Positions 50,891 through 58,139 of a stretch of DNA of 58,139 nucleotides are shown here, in pieces. A model generated the notes under the pieces. The model saw nothing but the letters and a program-made list of their open reading frames with translations, searched no databases and was not told where the DNA came from. The stretch comes from Glycomyces algeriensis (lineage in GTDB: Bacteria > Actinomycetota > Actinomycetes > Mycobacteriales > Micromonosporaceae), in assembly GCF_027622855.1 (NCBI RefSeq), contig NZ_JAPZVR010000014.1, forward strand, positions 1-58,139. Direction: 5' to 3'. Numbering within the stretch: position 1 is the stretch's first letter; each line of letters opens with the position of its first letter. Made by a program: the position numbers and the translations under genes.

Positions 50891-51268
50891 TCGGGGATGC
50901 TCCGTTTTCCGTCTGCCAGAGGAAACGAATGTGCCGGATTCGCGATGGGCACTGCCTCCACGCGCATGGGGCGGGTGGGGTTGCAGCGCGATCCGATAAC
51001 AGAGGAACCGCCGGTCGGGGCCGGGACGCGGCTGGCCACGTCCCACACGACCACCGCAACGGTGCGCAAGCGCCGGCGCCCCCGCAGCGCTCGCGCGAGG
51101 GCACTGCCGGACTCGGCGCCGCGGAGACATGGGCTCTATGAAGATCTGGCCTTCACGTGCCGCGCGACGCCAACGCGGCGAAGGCATCCCGCCACGCGGC
51201 CAACCCGGGCAGGTGTGCGTCAGGTCGACCGGAGGGCCGCGCGACCGCCTTCGGACAGCCCCAACCCT
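50891..51268. other. Intergenic region between LPTTG gene and GH95 gene
   Basis: About 380 gene-free bases holding the divergent promoters. No conserved repeat apart from the operator at its right edge. Confidence 0.4.
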
Positions 51269-51282
51269 ATATCCTATAGGAT
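51269..51282 (+). promoter_or_regulatory. CTATAGG-type operator overlapping the GH95 ribosome-binding site
   Basis: ATCCTATAGGAT at 51271-51282, preceded by AT, is identical to the core of the operator at 29257-29280. It ends 7 bp before the ATG at 51290 and its right edge overlaps GGATCGAGGG, so a bound repressor would block initiation. Confidence 0.65.
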
Positions 51283-51289
51283 CGAGGGC

Positions 51290-53542
51290 ATGGCTGCAGC
51301 ACTGAAGCTCACGTACGACTCCGCTCCCGGCGCCTGGCACGAGGGCCTTCCCATCGGGGAGGGCCGCATCGGCGCGATGCTGTGGGGCCCCCGCATCGAA
51401 CTCAACGAGGACGGCTTCTGGGCGGGCGACGGCTCCTGGACCGTCCCCGAAGGCGCCGCGGGCCTTGCGGCCCAAGCCGCCGAAGCGGTGCGGCGCGGCG
51501 ACTACTTCGCCGCCGACCAGCTCGCGTCCGGCATGACCGGCAGGGAGCCCGACGCCTACCAGCCCGCCGGCGCCTTCGTCGTGACCCACTCCGACGACAC
51601 CGAAGGCGAGCGGCGCGAACTCGACCTGCGCGACGGCGTCGCGACGGTGACGCGCGGCCGCGTCGCCCACCAGGCCTTCGCCTCCGCCGCCTACCAGGTC
51701 ATCGCCCTGCGGTGGACCGCCGAGGAGGCGTTCGACCTCGAACTGCGCTTCGAGTGGCCCCACGAAGGCGGCACCGCCGCCTCGAACCCGACCGCGTTCG
51801 ACTTCACCGGCCACGCGCCGGTCAGCGTCCTCGGCGGCAAGCCCGACTACTCCACGACCGAAGGCGTGCGCCGCCTCGGTCTCAACGCCCAGGTGCGCAG
51901 CGACGGCGACGCCACCGAAACCGAAGGCGGCCACCGCATCAGCGGCGCCCGCAGCATCGAGGTCTACGTCGCCCTGCAGTCCGACTTCGACGAGCAGGCC
52001 GCGCTCGGCACCGCCCGCGGCGAGGCCCTCCGGGCCGCCGAGACCGGCTGGTCCGCCGTCCTCGACGCCCACGTCGCCGCGCACCGCGAGCTCATGGACC
52101 GCGTCGGCCTCGACCTCAGTCCACAGGCCCCTGTGGAAAACGCGACGACCGCCGAGCGGCTGCACCGCCGCGCCGCGGGCGGCGACGACGAAGACCTCGC
52201 CGTGCTCGCCTTCCAGTTCGGCCGCTACCTCCTGATCGGCTCCTCGCGGCCCGGCACCCAGGCCGCGACCCTGCAGGGCATCTGGAACCACCACGTCACC
52301 CCGCCGTGGAACTGCGACTACACCACGAACATCAACGTGGAGATGAACTACTGGCCCGCCGAGACCTGCGGCCTCCCCGAGTTCCACGAGCCCCTGTTCG
52401 GGCTCGTCGGCGACCTCGCCCGCACCGGCGCCGAGACCGCCCGCGTCCTCTACGACGCCGACGGCTGGTGCTGCCACCACAACACCGACTACTGGCGCAC
52501 CACCGTCCCGGTGCAGGGCCGCGCATGCTGGCAGAACTGGCCCATGGGCGGCGTCTGGCTCTCGATGCACCTCGCCGAGCGCTGGCGCTTCTCCCGCGAC
52601 GAGGAGTTCCTTGCCGAGCACCTGCCGATCGCCCTGGGCGCGGCCCGCTTCGCGCTCGACCGCCTCTCCGAGGGCAAGGAGGGCACCCTCGTCACCAGCC
52701 CGGCCACCAGCCCCGAGAACGAGTTCGTGACCCCCCAGGGGAACTCGGCGGTCGACGAGTCCACCGGGATGGACGCGACGCTCGTGCGCGAGCTCTTCGC
52801 GTTCATCCTCGAAGCCGCCGACGTGGTCACCGAGACGCTCCACGGCGACGATCTCAAACTCGTCGAGGGCATCAAGGCGGCCGTGCCGCGACTGGCCGGA
52901 CCGAAGATCGGCGCCGACGGGCGCCTCCTCGAATGGGCCGAAGAGCGCGAAGAGGCCGAGCCGAACCACCGGCACGTCTCGCACCTGTACGGCGTCTTCC
53001 CCGGCGACTCCTTCGCGGACTCCCCCGAACTGCTCGACGCCGCAAGGAAGAGCCTCGAAGCGCGCGGCGACGCGGGCACCGGATGGTCCCTGGCGTGGAA
53101 GACCGCGCTGTGGGCGCGCCTGCGCGACGGCGACCGCGCGCATCGCCTCCTCGGCGAGTTCCTCACGCCCGTGGGCTTCCGCGGCGACGGCGCCGAGTAC
53201 GCGGACGGCGGGGTCTACGCCTCGCTGCTGTGCGCGCACCCGCCGTTCCAGATCGACGGGAACTTCGGCACGACCGCAGCCGTCGCCGAGATGCTCGTCC
53301 AGTCGCACCGCACCGAGGGCGGGGCCCCGGTGATCGAACTGCTGCCCGCGCTCCCGAGCGCCTGGCCCGAAGGCGAGGTCCGCGGCCTGCGGGCCCGCGG
53401 CGGCGTCACCGTGGAGCGGCTCGCCTGGAGCGGCGGCGAGGTGACCGAGGTGACGCTGGCGGCCGCGTGCGACACCAAGGTGCTGGTCCGCGGCGAGCCG
53501 GTCCGCCTGCGCCGCGGCCAGAGCTGGACCGTGAAGTACTAA
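51290..53542 (+). CDS. Alpha-L-fucosidase, glycoside hydrolase family 95
   Basis: A 750-residue GH95 enzyme. N-terminal beta-region LTYDSAPGAWHEGLPIGEGRIGAMLWG. In the (alpha/alpha)6 barrel, NCDYTTNINVEMNYWPAE carries the conserved Asn pair, TSPATSPENEF the catalytic Glu, and FQIDGNFGTTAAVAEMLVQSH the conserved Asp. GH95 members are inverting 1,2-alpha-L-fucosidases or related alpha-L-galactosidases acting on plant or mucin glycans. There is no signal peptide, so it probably acts in the cytoplasm on imported oligosaccharides, yet no importer is nearby. It is controlled by the ATCCTATAGGAT site directly upstream. Confidence 0.93.
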   Translation: MAAALKLTYDSAPGAWHEGLPIGEGRIGAMLWGPRIELNEDGFWAGDGSWTVPEGAAGLAAQAAEAVRRGDYFAADQLASGMTGREPDAYQPAGAFVVTHSDDTEGERRELDLRDGVATVTRGRVAHQAFASAAYQVIALRWTAEEAFDLELRFEWPHEGGTAASNPTAFDFTGHAPVSVLGGKPDYSTTEGVRRLGLNAQVRSDGDATETEGGHRISGARSIEVYVALQSDFDEQAALGTARGEALRAAETGWSAVLDAHVAAHRELMDRVGLDLSPQAPVENATTAERLHRRAAGGDDEDLAVLAFQFGRYLLIGSSRPGTQAATLQGIWNHHVTPPWNCDYTTNINVEMNYWPAETCGLPEFHEPLFGLVGDLARTGAETARVLYDADGWCCHHNTDYWRTTVPVQGRACWQNWPMGGVWLSMHLAERWRFSRDEEFLAEHLPIALGAARFALDRLSEGKEGTLVTSPATSPENEFVTPQGNSAVDESTGMDATLVRELFAFILEAADVVTETLHGDDLKLVEGIKAAVPRLAGPKIGADGRLLEWAEEREEAEPNHRHVSHLYGVFPGDSFADSPELLDAARKSLEARGDAGTGWSLAWKTALWARLRDGDRAHRLLGEFLTPVGFRGDGAEYADGGVYASLLCAHPPFQIDGNFGTTAAVAEMLVQSHRTEGGAPVIELLPALPSAWPEGEVRGLRARGGVTVERLAWSGGEVTEVTLAAACDTKVLVRGEPVRLRRGQSWTVKY

Positions 53543-53554
53543 GGGACGCAAGGG

Positions 53555-53584
53555 AGCGGCCGGAGCCATGAGGCTCCGGCCGCT
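53555..53584. terminator. Terminator after GH95
   Basis: AGCGGCCGGAGCC, ATGA loop and its complement form a 13-bp stem between the convergent fucosidase and secreted-protein genes. Confidence 0.8.
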
Positions 53585-53607
53585 TGGGTATGAAAGCGGA
53601 CCGCCGA

Positions 53608-54108
53608 TCAGCAGTCGAACGTCTCCATCGTCTGTCCGACGGCGAGGCCGCAGACCGACCAGTGGAACGCACCTGTGGCGTCCGCGTTGACCAGTGCGAT
53701 CCCGCTGGGACCCACCGGTTCGCTCGGGCCCTGGATCGAGTTGTCGCACTCGACGGCCTCGGCCGAGGCCGCCATCGCGTTGCCGCAGACCTGCCACTTG
53801 GCGAAGTTCCGCAGATCTGCGTTGACCAGGGTCGGCATGCCTCCGAAGTCCCCGGAGGCCTCCGGCAGCGAATACCCGTAGTCTTCCGCGTCGTGCGCGG
53901 TGTCGGCGCCGAGCAGCGTCGCGCAGGCCGTGTCCACGAGCGGACCGGTCTCGTCGGTCTCGCACAGAACGGGCAGCATCGAATCGTGTTCGGTCTCCAC
54001 CGTGGCGATCGTCAGCCAGTCGGGAGTCGAGGCCGAAGCGACTTCTCCCGAGAGGGCCGCCGCGGCGGCAGCGGCGGCCGAGACCGCGGCCATGGTGGTG
54101 TTGCCCAT
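53608..54108 (-). CDS. Secreted CGxN-module protein D (divergent member)
   Basis: A 166-residue precursor and the most divergent of four tandem paralogues. An Ala-rich leader (MGNTTMAAVSAAAAAAAALSGEVASA) acts as signal peptide. A unique region of about 60 residues with two Cys follows. Then come two modules recognisable as LVNADLRNFAKWQVCGNAMA..ECDNS and LVNADATGAFHWSVCGLAVG..FDC. It shares the LVNAD, W-x-V-C-G and second-Cys pattern with the other three, but lacks the CGQN tetrad and ends at the last Cys. It is the last gene of the cluster, 42 bp after its neighbour. Confidence 0.75.
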   Translation of the reverse strand: MGNTTMAAVSAAAAAAAALSGEVASASTPDWLTIATVETEHDSMLPVLCETDETGPLVDTACATLLGADTAHDAEDYGYSLPEASGDFGGMPTLVNADLRNFAKWQVCGNAMAASAEAVECDNSIQGPSEPVGPSGIALVNADATGAFHWSVCGLAVGQTMETFDC

Positions 54109-54150
54109 TGTTCTCTACCTTTTCCCGACCTGGCCCGAGTGTGACGCGGC

Positions 54151-54564
54151 CTAGTAGTCGCCCTGGTCGTGGCCCTTGTCGTAGTCGTGCTCGTCCTCGG
54201 AGATGTGGTCGGCGTTGTCGCAGACCTGGCCGAAGGACTGGGTGAGCACGTTCTGGCCGCAGATCTGCCAGTGCAGGGCGCTCGACAGGTCGGCGTTGAC
54301 GCCGGACACGTCGCCGGCCCAGACGCCGGACTGCGGGCCGTCCTCGCCGATGTGGTCGCGGTTGTCGCAGACCTGGCCGTAGGACTGGGCCAGGATGTTC
54401 TGGCCGCAGATCTGCCAGTGGGCCAGCGACGACGCGTCGAGGTTGACGAGGCTGACGTCACCCGCGGCGACGCCGGAGTTCTGGGCCATCGCGGGCGAGG
54501 CGGCGGCACCGAGGACGGCGACACCAGCCGCCGCGAAGGCGGCGGTTGCGGTGAGCTTGCGCAT
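54151..54564 (-). CDS. Secreted CGxN-module protein C
   Basis: A 137-residue precursor. The signal peptide ends SPAMA (about residue 27). Two nearly identical modules of about 42 residues follow, each running from SGVxAGD through a SLVNLD-type strand to HWQICGQN, ending GQVCDN and a DHI motif. Each module has two Cys in a C-x12-C arrangement. The C-terminus is a charged DEHDYDKGHDQGDY tail unique to this member. GGAACTCACGCA precedes the ATG. No Pfam family is recognised with certainty; there is weak similarity to chaplin/rodlin surface proteins (see findings). Confidence 0.8.
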   Translation of the reverse strand: MRKLTATAAFAAAGVAVLGAAASPAMAQNSGVAAGDVSLVNLDASSLAHWQICGQNILAQSYGQVCDNRDHIGEDGPQSGVWAGDVSGVNADLSSALHWQICGQNVLTQSFGQVCDNADHISEDEHDYDKGHDQGDY

Positions 54565-54623
54565 TGCGTGAGTTCCTTTCGAGTGCGGAAGGGCGGACCC
54601 GTCGGACCCGCCCCGGGATCGAC

Positions 54624-55001
54624 CTACTGCGCCGTGTTGGGCATGTGGTCGTAGTTGAGGCACTGCTGGCCGAGCGACGGCGAGACGCCGATGTTCTGGC
54701 CGCAGATCTGCCAGTGGGCGGCGTCCGAGATGTCCAGGTTGGCCAGGGACGTGTCGCCGGCCCAGACGCCGGACTGCGGGCCCTCGCCGATGTGGTCGCG
54801 GTTGTCGCAGACCTGGCCGAACGACTGGGCCAGGATGTTCTGGCCGCAGATCTGCCAGTGGGCGGCGCTGGACGCGTCGATGTTCAGCAGGCTGGTGTCG
54901 CCGGCGGTGACGCCGGAGTTCTCGGCCATGCCCGGCGTGGCGACGGCGCCGATGGCGGCGACACCCGCAGCGGCGGCGAGGACGTAGGTGGACTTGCGCA
55001 T
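54624..55001 (-). CDS. Secreted CGxN-module protein B
   Basis: A 125-residue precursor with a signal peptide to about residue 26 (GVATPGMA-like cleavage). Module 1 is C-x12-C (CGQNILAQSFGQVC). Module 2 is the variant C-x13-C (CGQNIGVSPSLGQQC) followed by LNYDHM. The two-module layout and the length equal those of protein A at 55076-55453, with the same order of module types. The protein ends shortly after the second module. It sits 59 bp downstream in the transcription direction from nothing but its paralogue and is probably in the same transcript. Confidence 0.8.
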   Translation of the reverse strand: MRKSTYVLAAAAGVAAIGAVATPGMAENSGVTAGDTSLLNIDASSAAHWQICGQNILAQSFGQVCDNRDHIGEGPQSGVWAGDTSLANLDISDAAHWQICGQNIGVSPSLGQQCLNYDHMPNTAQ

Positions 55002-55075
55002 TGGACTTCCCCCGTATCGTTGGATTTCGAAATCGCCGGGGCGGGCTCGCGCCCGCCCCGGCAGAGCTGGTGCTG

Positions 55076-55453
55076 CTACTGGGCCTCGTCCGACAGGTGG
55101 TCGTAGTTGAGGCACTGCTGGTCGAGCGACGGCGAGACGGCGATGTTCTGGCCGCAGATCTGCCAGTGCAGCGCGCTCGAGACGTCGCCGTTGATGAGCG
55201 AGGTGTCGCCGGCGTCCACGCCGGACTGCGGGCCGTCGCCGATGTGGTCGCGGTTGTCGCAGACCTGGCCGAACGACTGGGTCAGGACGTTCTGGCCGCA
55301 GATCTGCCAGTGGGCCAGGCTCGAGGCGTCCAGGTTCACCAGGGAGACGTCCCCGGCGGTGACCCCGGAGTTGTTGCCACCGGCCATGGCGGGAGCGGCG
55401 GAGAGAGCGGCGGCGCCGGCGGCGACGGCGGCAACAGTGAGAACCTTGCGCAT
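55076..55453 (-). CDS. Secreted CGxN-module protein A
   Basis: A 125-residue precursor and the first gene of the tandem cluster in transcription order. Signal peptide MRKVLTVAAVAAGAAALSAAPAMA (24 residues). Module 1 is CGQNVLTQSFGQVC with DNRDHI. Module 2 is CGQNIAVSPSLDQQC with LNYDHL. GAAGGAAAACGCAACTC precedes the ATG at 55453; the frame is open further upstream but only this ATG begins a signal peptide. The 200-bp region before it carries a TTGAAGGC-centred palindrome (55614-55630). Probably an abundant surface or extracellular protein (inference from small size, repeats and tandem copies). Confidence 0.8.
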   Translation of the reverse strand: MRKVLTVAAVAAGAAALSAAPAMAGGNNSGVTAGDVSLVNLDASSLAHWQICGQNVLTQSFGQVCDNRDHIGDGPQSGVDAGDTSLINGDVSSALHWQICGQNIAVSPSLDQQCLNYDHLSDEAQ

Positions 55454-55613
55454 GAGTTGCGTTTTCCTTCTGGGTTGTGCGCCGGGAATTCCCGGGCGAC
55501 TTCGGATTCGGCTTTCCGCCCTGTTCGGAGCGGTGGTGCAACTGACTTCCGCGCGTCGGCGCACCGGAGGGCGTGGGATGTGAGACCCCATGCACTGCAA
55601 CCGGAGGGAGATT

Positions 55614-55640
55614 TTGAAGGCGGCCTTCAAGTTCCCCGCG
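55614..55640. promoter_or_regulatory. Palindrome with CTTCAAGTTCCCCGCG element
   Basis: TTGAAGGC, one base, GCCTTCAA (55614-55630), running into GTTCCCCGCG. CTTCAAGTTCCCCGCG matches the reverse complement of 8129-8144 at 15 of 16 positions and resembles 5838-5851. It lies about 160 bp upstream of secreted protein A. Confidence 0.5.
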
Positions 55641-55658
55641 CACCGACGCGCGGAGGCC

Positions 55659-56666
55659 CTAGTCTGGGGCGACGGACAGCTCGGCGGCGCGGTCCAGCGG
55701 CCGCCCCAATTCCCCGATCACCGTGCGGGAGAGTGACACCTCTTCCCCCGCGGTTGACGGGAAGGCGCAGACAGCGGTGTGACCGCTGTCGACGCTGACA
55801 CCTGCGGTCGAGCCTTTGGCTCCACCGGGGATGACCTTCAGGTCAGGCAGTCCGGGGCCGTCGTACAGCCACGGCCTGGCCGAGGTGCGCGGCACGCCGC
55901 GCACGTCCTCGACAGTGGATCGTTCCGTCCCCCGCTCGTATTCGGCGGAGCACTCGGCGGCGGCGGCCGGCCGGCCGCTGTTCGCTCCGTGGAGCGACGC
56001 CGCCACCTCGTTGGAGGCCATCGCCGAAAGCATGGTGAAGCTCGGTTGTCCTGCGGCACCGACGGGGACGCTCCCGGGCGTCGTCCCGTCGCCGAGGCGC
56101 AGGCCATCGGTCACCAGTCGCGCCAGTGCATCGACCGGATCGGTCGAGGGCGCGACAGTCTCGTAGACACCGGGCACCGCGGAGGCCGGGCCGTCCGCAA
56201 TGGAGGCCGTTCCCTTCACCAGGTTTCCTACCAGCGGTACCACTACTTCGGCGGTGCGATCTCCGACGGACTCGTCATCCAAGTCGAGTAGGCCAGGCAC
56301 GGCATCGCCCTGCAACGCAGTGCGCACGGCCCCGTCCGTCTCGTCCACCAGGGAGACCACAGGCTCGTCAAGGCCCGACACCAGCCCCGAGACCTCCCCC
56401 TGCCCCGCCGTTGTCCGATGTCCCAGCTGGTTCTGCGGGATCAGTCGCGCGGCCAGGCGCGACATGTCGGACACCTCTGCGGAGAGGGGGTCGGTCATCG
56501 CGGCAAGGCCCTGCGATGCTGCGGAATCGTCTGATGCCCAAGCGGATGCGGCCAACGCGAAGGCCCCCAAGAGCAGGGACCCGAATGCGGTGAGCGCGGC
56601 GCCGAGGAGGAATCGGAGCACGCTGAAGCGGCGAGTGACCTCGCTGCCTCCGGCGATGCGTCCCAT
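55659..56666 (-). CDS. Exported protein of unknown function
   Basis: A 335-residue precursor. A cytoplasmic basic start (TRRFSVLRF) and a strong hydrophobic segment (17-40) end in SAWA, so it is either cleaved after residue 44 or membrane-anchored. The rest is hydrophilic, Ser/Thr/Val/Asp-rich, with three Cys, one pair near ECSAEYERG and VCAFPST. Regions such as LLDLDDESVGDRTAEVVVPLVGNLVKGTASIADG suggest short amphipathic helices. No family recognised. GGGGGAGACG sets the ATG at 56666. It lies upstream of, and in the same direction as, the CGxN-module genes, with a 205-bp gap. Confidence 0.7.
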   Translation of the reverse strand: MGRIAGGSEVTRRFSVLRFLLGAALTAFGSLLLGAFALAASAWASDDSAASQGLAAMTDPLSAEVSDMSRLAARLIPQNQLGHRTTAGQGEVSGLVSGLDEPVVSLVDETDGAVRTALQGDAVPGLLDLDDESVGDRTAEVVVPLVGNLVKGTASIADGPASAVPGVYETVAPSTDPVDALARLVTDGLRLGDGTTPGSVPVGAAGQPSFTMLSAMASNEVAASLHGANSGRPAAAAECSAEYERGTERSTVEDVRGVPRTSARPWLYDGPGLPDLKVIPGGAKGSTAGVSVDSGHTAVCAFPSTAGEEVSLSRTVIGELGRPLDRAAELSVAPD

Positions 56667-57018
56667 CGTCTCCCCCGTCGTCCTGTACCTGAGCGCGAGC
56701 GGTCTCGCCGCTCGCAACTGTTAGAACGAAACGGGACTGAGAGGGGATACGGGGTGAACCAGATTTTATCGCCGAAAATAGGGTGAGTCGGACTCATAGC
56801 GCCTGGTCGCGCGTACGCCCGAAAGCGGGGCGAGACGGACGCACAGCGCGTCTCTGCTCACGCACAGCAGCGGTTAACAGACTGTTTACAAGACTTCAAC
56901 GAACGAGAAATTGCCCTTTGGGAGCGTGGCAGCACAGCTTCACGGCTCGGGGCTCTGCTTTCACGGCGCGGTTCGGGCGAAGCTGGACCCGCGTCACCGT
57001 TTGAAGGGCTCCTACCTG
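56667..57018. promoter_or_regulatory. glnII upstream region
   Basis: About 350 gene-free bases with two AT-richer patches. GTTAAC at 56873 and GTTTAC at 56884 lie 11 bp apart, loosely like GlnR half-sites (GTNAC/GAAAC, 11-bp phasing), but the match is imperfect. A second AT-rich patch lies at 56760-56785. Confidence 0.35.
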
Positions 57019-58038
57019 ATGGCTATCAAGGCCGAATACATCTGGATCGACGGCACCGAGCCGACGGCCAAGCTGCGTTCCAAGACCAAGATCCTCGACG
57101 AGGGCCAGGAGCCCCCGATCTGGGGCTTCGACGGCTCCAGCACCAACCAGGCCGAGGGCCACTCCTCCGACTGCGTGCTGCGCCCCGTCAAGGTCACCCC
57201 CGACCCCATCCGCGGCGGCGACTCGATCCTGGTCCTGTGCGAGGTCCTCGACACCGACTTCACCCCCCACCCCACCAACACCCGCGCGAAGACCGCCGAG
57301 CTCGCCGAGCAGTACGCGGGCCAGGAGTCCTGGTTCGGCATCGAGCAGGAGTACACCTTCATGGTGGGCTCGCGCCCGCTCGGCTTCCCCGAGAACGGCT
57401 TCCCGGCCCCCCAGGGCGGCTACTACTGCGGCGTCGGCGCCGACGAGATCTTCGGCCGCGAGATCGTCGAGAAGCACCTCGACAACTGCCTCGCCGCCGG
57501 CCTGCCGATCTCCGGCATCAACGCCGAGGTCATGCCCGGCCAGTGGGAGTTCCAGGTCGGCCCGGCCTCCGCGCTCGAGGTCTCCGACGCGCTGTGGCTG
57601 GCCCGCTGGCTGCTCTACCGCACCGCCGAGGAATGGAACGTCTCCGCGACGATCGACCCGAAGCCCGCCAAGGGCGACTGGAACGGCGCCGGCTGCCACA
57701 CCAACTTCTCCACCAAGGCGATGCGCGAGGACTACGAGCCCATCATCGCCGCGTGCGAGGCCCTCGGCCAGGACGACAAGCCCGCCGAGCACATCGCCGT
57801 CTACGGCGACGGCATCGCGGACCGCCTCACCGGCGCCCACGAGACCGCCCACTTCACCCAGTTCTCCTACGGCGTCTCCAACCGCGGCGCCTCGATCCGC
57901 ATCCCGTGGCAGGTCGAGAAGGACAAGAAGGGCTACCTCGAGGACCGTCGCCCCAACGCGAACATGGACCCCTACCTCGTCACCGGCAAGATCGTCGACA
58001 CCGTCTGCTCCGCCCTGGAGAAGAAGGGCCTCGTCTAA
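57019..58038 (+). CDS. glnII: Glutamine synthetase type II
   Basis: A 339-residue GSII (eukaryote-type) enzyme making glutamine from glutamate, ammonia and ATP. Features: IWGFDGSSTNQAEGHSSDCVLRP near the N-terminus (DGSST at 38-42); the metal/glutamate motifs EQEYTFM and INAEVMPGQWEFQVGP; the ATP-site GAGCHTNFSTKAMR; and SNRGASIRIP. The length equals Streptomyces GlnII (about 340), much shorter than GSI, and the adenylylation loop of GSI is absent. AAGGGCTCC lies before the ATG. Actinobacteria usually carry this next to GSI, with GlnR control. Complete just before the contig edge. Confidence 0.97.
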   Translation: MAIKAEYIWIDGTEPTAKLRSKTKILDEGQEPPIWGFDGSSTNQAEGHSSDCVLRPVKVTPDPIRGGDSILVLCEVLDTDFTPHPTNTRAKTAELAEQYAGQESWFGIEQEYTFMVGSRPLGFPENGFPAPQGGYYCGVGADEIFGREIVEKHLDNCLAAGLPISGINAEVMPGQWEFQVGPASALEVSDALWLARWLLYRTAEEWNVSATIDPKPAKGDWNGAGCHTNFSTKAMREDYEPIIAACEALGQDDKPAEHIAVYGDGIADRLTGAHETAHFTQFSYGVSNRGASIRIPWQVEKDKKGYLEDRRPNANMDPYLVTGKIVDTVCSALEKKGLV

Positions 58039-58062
58039 CCACGAGGGCTGATAGACCCAGAG

Positions 58063-58139
58063 GGGGGGGGGGGGGGCCCCCGGGCGGGCGGCCCGGGGGG
58101 GGGGGGGGCGGGGGGGGGGGGGGGGCGGGCCCCCGCCCC
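58063..58139. other. Low-complexity G/C run, probable assembly artefact
   Basis: Almost pure G and C, with G-runs of 13 or more broken by single Cs. Nothing else in the window looks like it. Best explained as poor base calls at a contig end. Confidence 0.8.

Noticed and set aside
50177..53965. A 1262-codon minus-strand frame covering the GH95 gene
   Set aside because: Only its last 237 codons (from the GTG at 50890) are a real gene; the rest is antisense to a clear GH95 enzyme.
53608..55453. Calling the four secreted proteins chaplins or rodlins outright
   Set aside because: The Cys-Gly-x-Asn and SPSLxQQC resemblances are short; the conserved HWQICGQN module is not part of either family as I know them.
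56873..56889. A confident GlnR box upstream of glnII
   Set aside because: GTTAAC/GTTTAC have the right 11-bp phasing but do not match the GTNAC/GAAAC consensus well enough.

Overview
The window looks like one contig from a high-GC actinobacterium (Actinomycetota). Evidence: strongly GC-biased third codon positions, mycothiol synthesis (mshA), the mshA-ybjN-gpmA-senX3-regX3 order known from mycobacteria, the ppa-dacB-metallopeptidase-tilS-hpt-ftsH-folE neighbourhood, an MFS/thymidylate-kinase fusion, a eukaryote-type (GSII) glutamine synthetase, and many apparently leaderless genes. A Glycomyces/Stackebrandtia-type relative is my best guess for the family, but that is inference. The last ~75 bases are a low-complexity G/C run, probably an assembly edge, and base 1 lies inside a heptamer tandem repeat.

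Layout. 1-4.5 kb: an epoxide-hydrolase-like alpha/beta hydrolase and an imidazolonepropionase-like amidohydrolase separated by a heptad repeat array, then small stress-type proteins and tRNA-Lys. 4.9-16.7 kb: yaaA, ppa, dacB, a secreted CBM20 alpha-amylase that interrupts the conserved cluster, a zinc metallopeptidase, tilS, an inverted hpt, ftsH and folE. 16.8-22.7 kb: an acidic DxDxDG repeat protein, an unknown protein, holB, the MFS-tmk fusion and a TetR regulator. 22.9-29.2 kb: mshA, ybjN (without its expected stop), a lipoprotein plus a small secreted protein, gpmA, senX3 and regX3. 29.3-36.5 kb: an aldo/keto reductase, hsp20, a YdbS/YdbT pair, an FAD oxidoreductase, a COG3541-type nucleotidyltransferase, a stand-alone T4 Pnkp-type 3'-phosphatase and a P-loop kinase. 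36.5-46.9 kb: narGHJI with divergent narK for nitrate respiration, and an ABC exporter pair. 46.9-57 kb: a purine permease and a cell-surface region with two paralogous sortase-anchored proteins, a GH95 alpha-L-fucosidase and four tandem secreted proteins built from a repeated WQxCGxN module. The window ends with glnII.

How the parts connect. The core genes are housekeeping: pyrophosphate removal, cell wall, tRNA modification, purine salvage, proteolysis, pterin synthesis, glycolysis, mycothiol and phosphate sensing. The accessory genes point to polysaccharide use (amylase, fucosidase), anaerobic nitrate respiration and surface decoration. The same ATCCTATAGGAT operator core lies in front of both the aldo/keto reductase and the fucosidase 22 kb apart, suggesting one absent regulator controls both. 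The strongest candidates for undescribed biology are the tandem secreted CGxN-module cluster, the split kinase/3'-phosphatase pair next to a nucleotidyltransferase, the GTACNNN heptad arrays and the shared CTATAGG operator.
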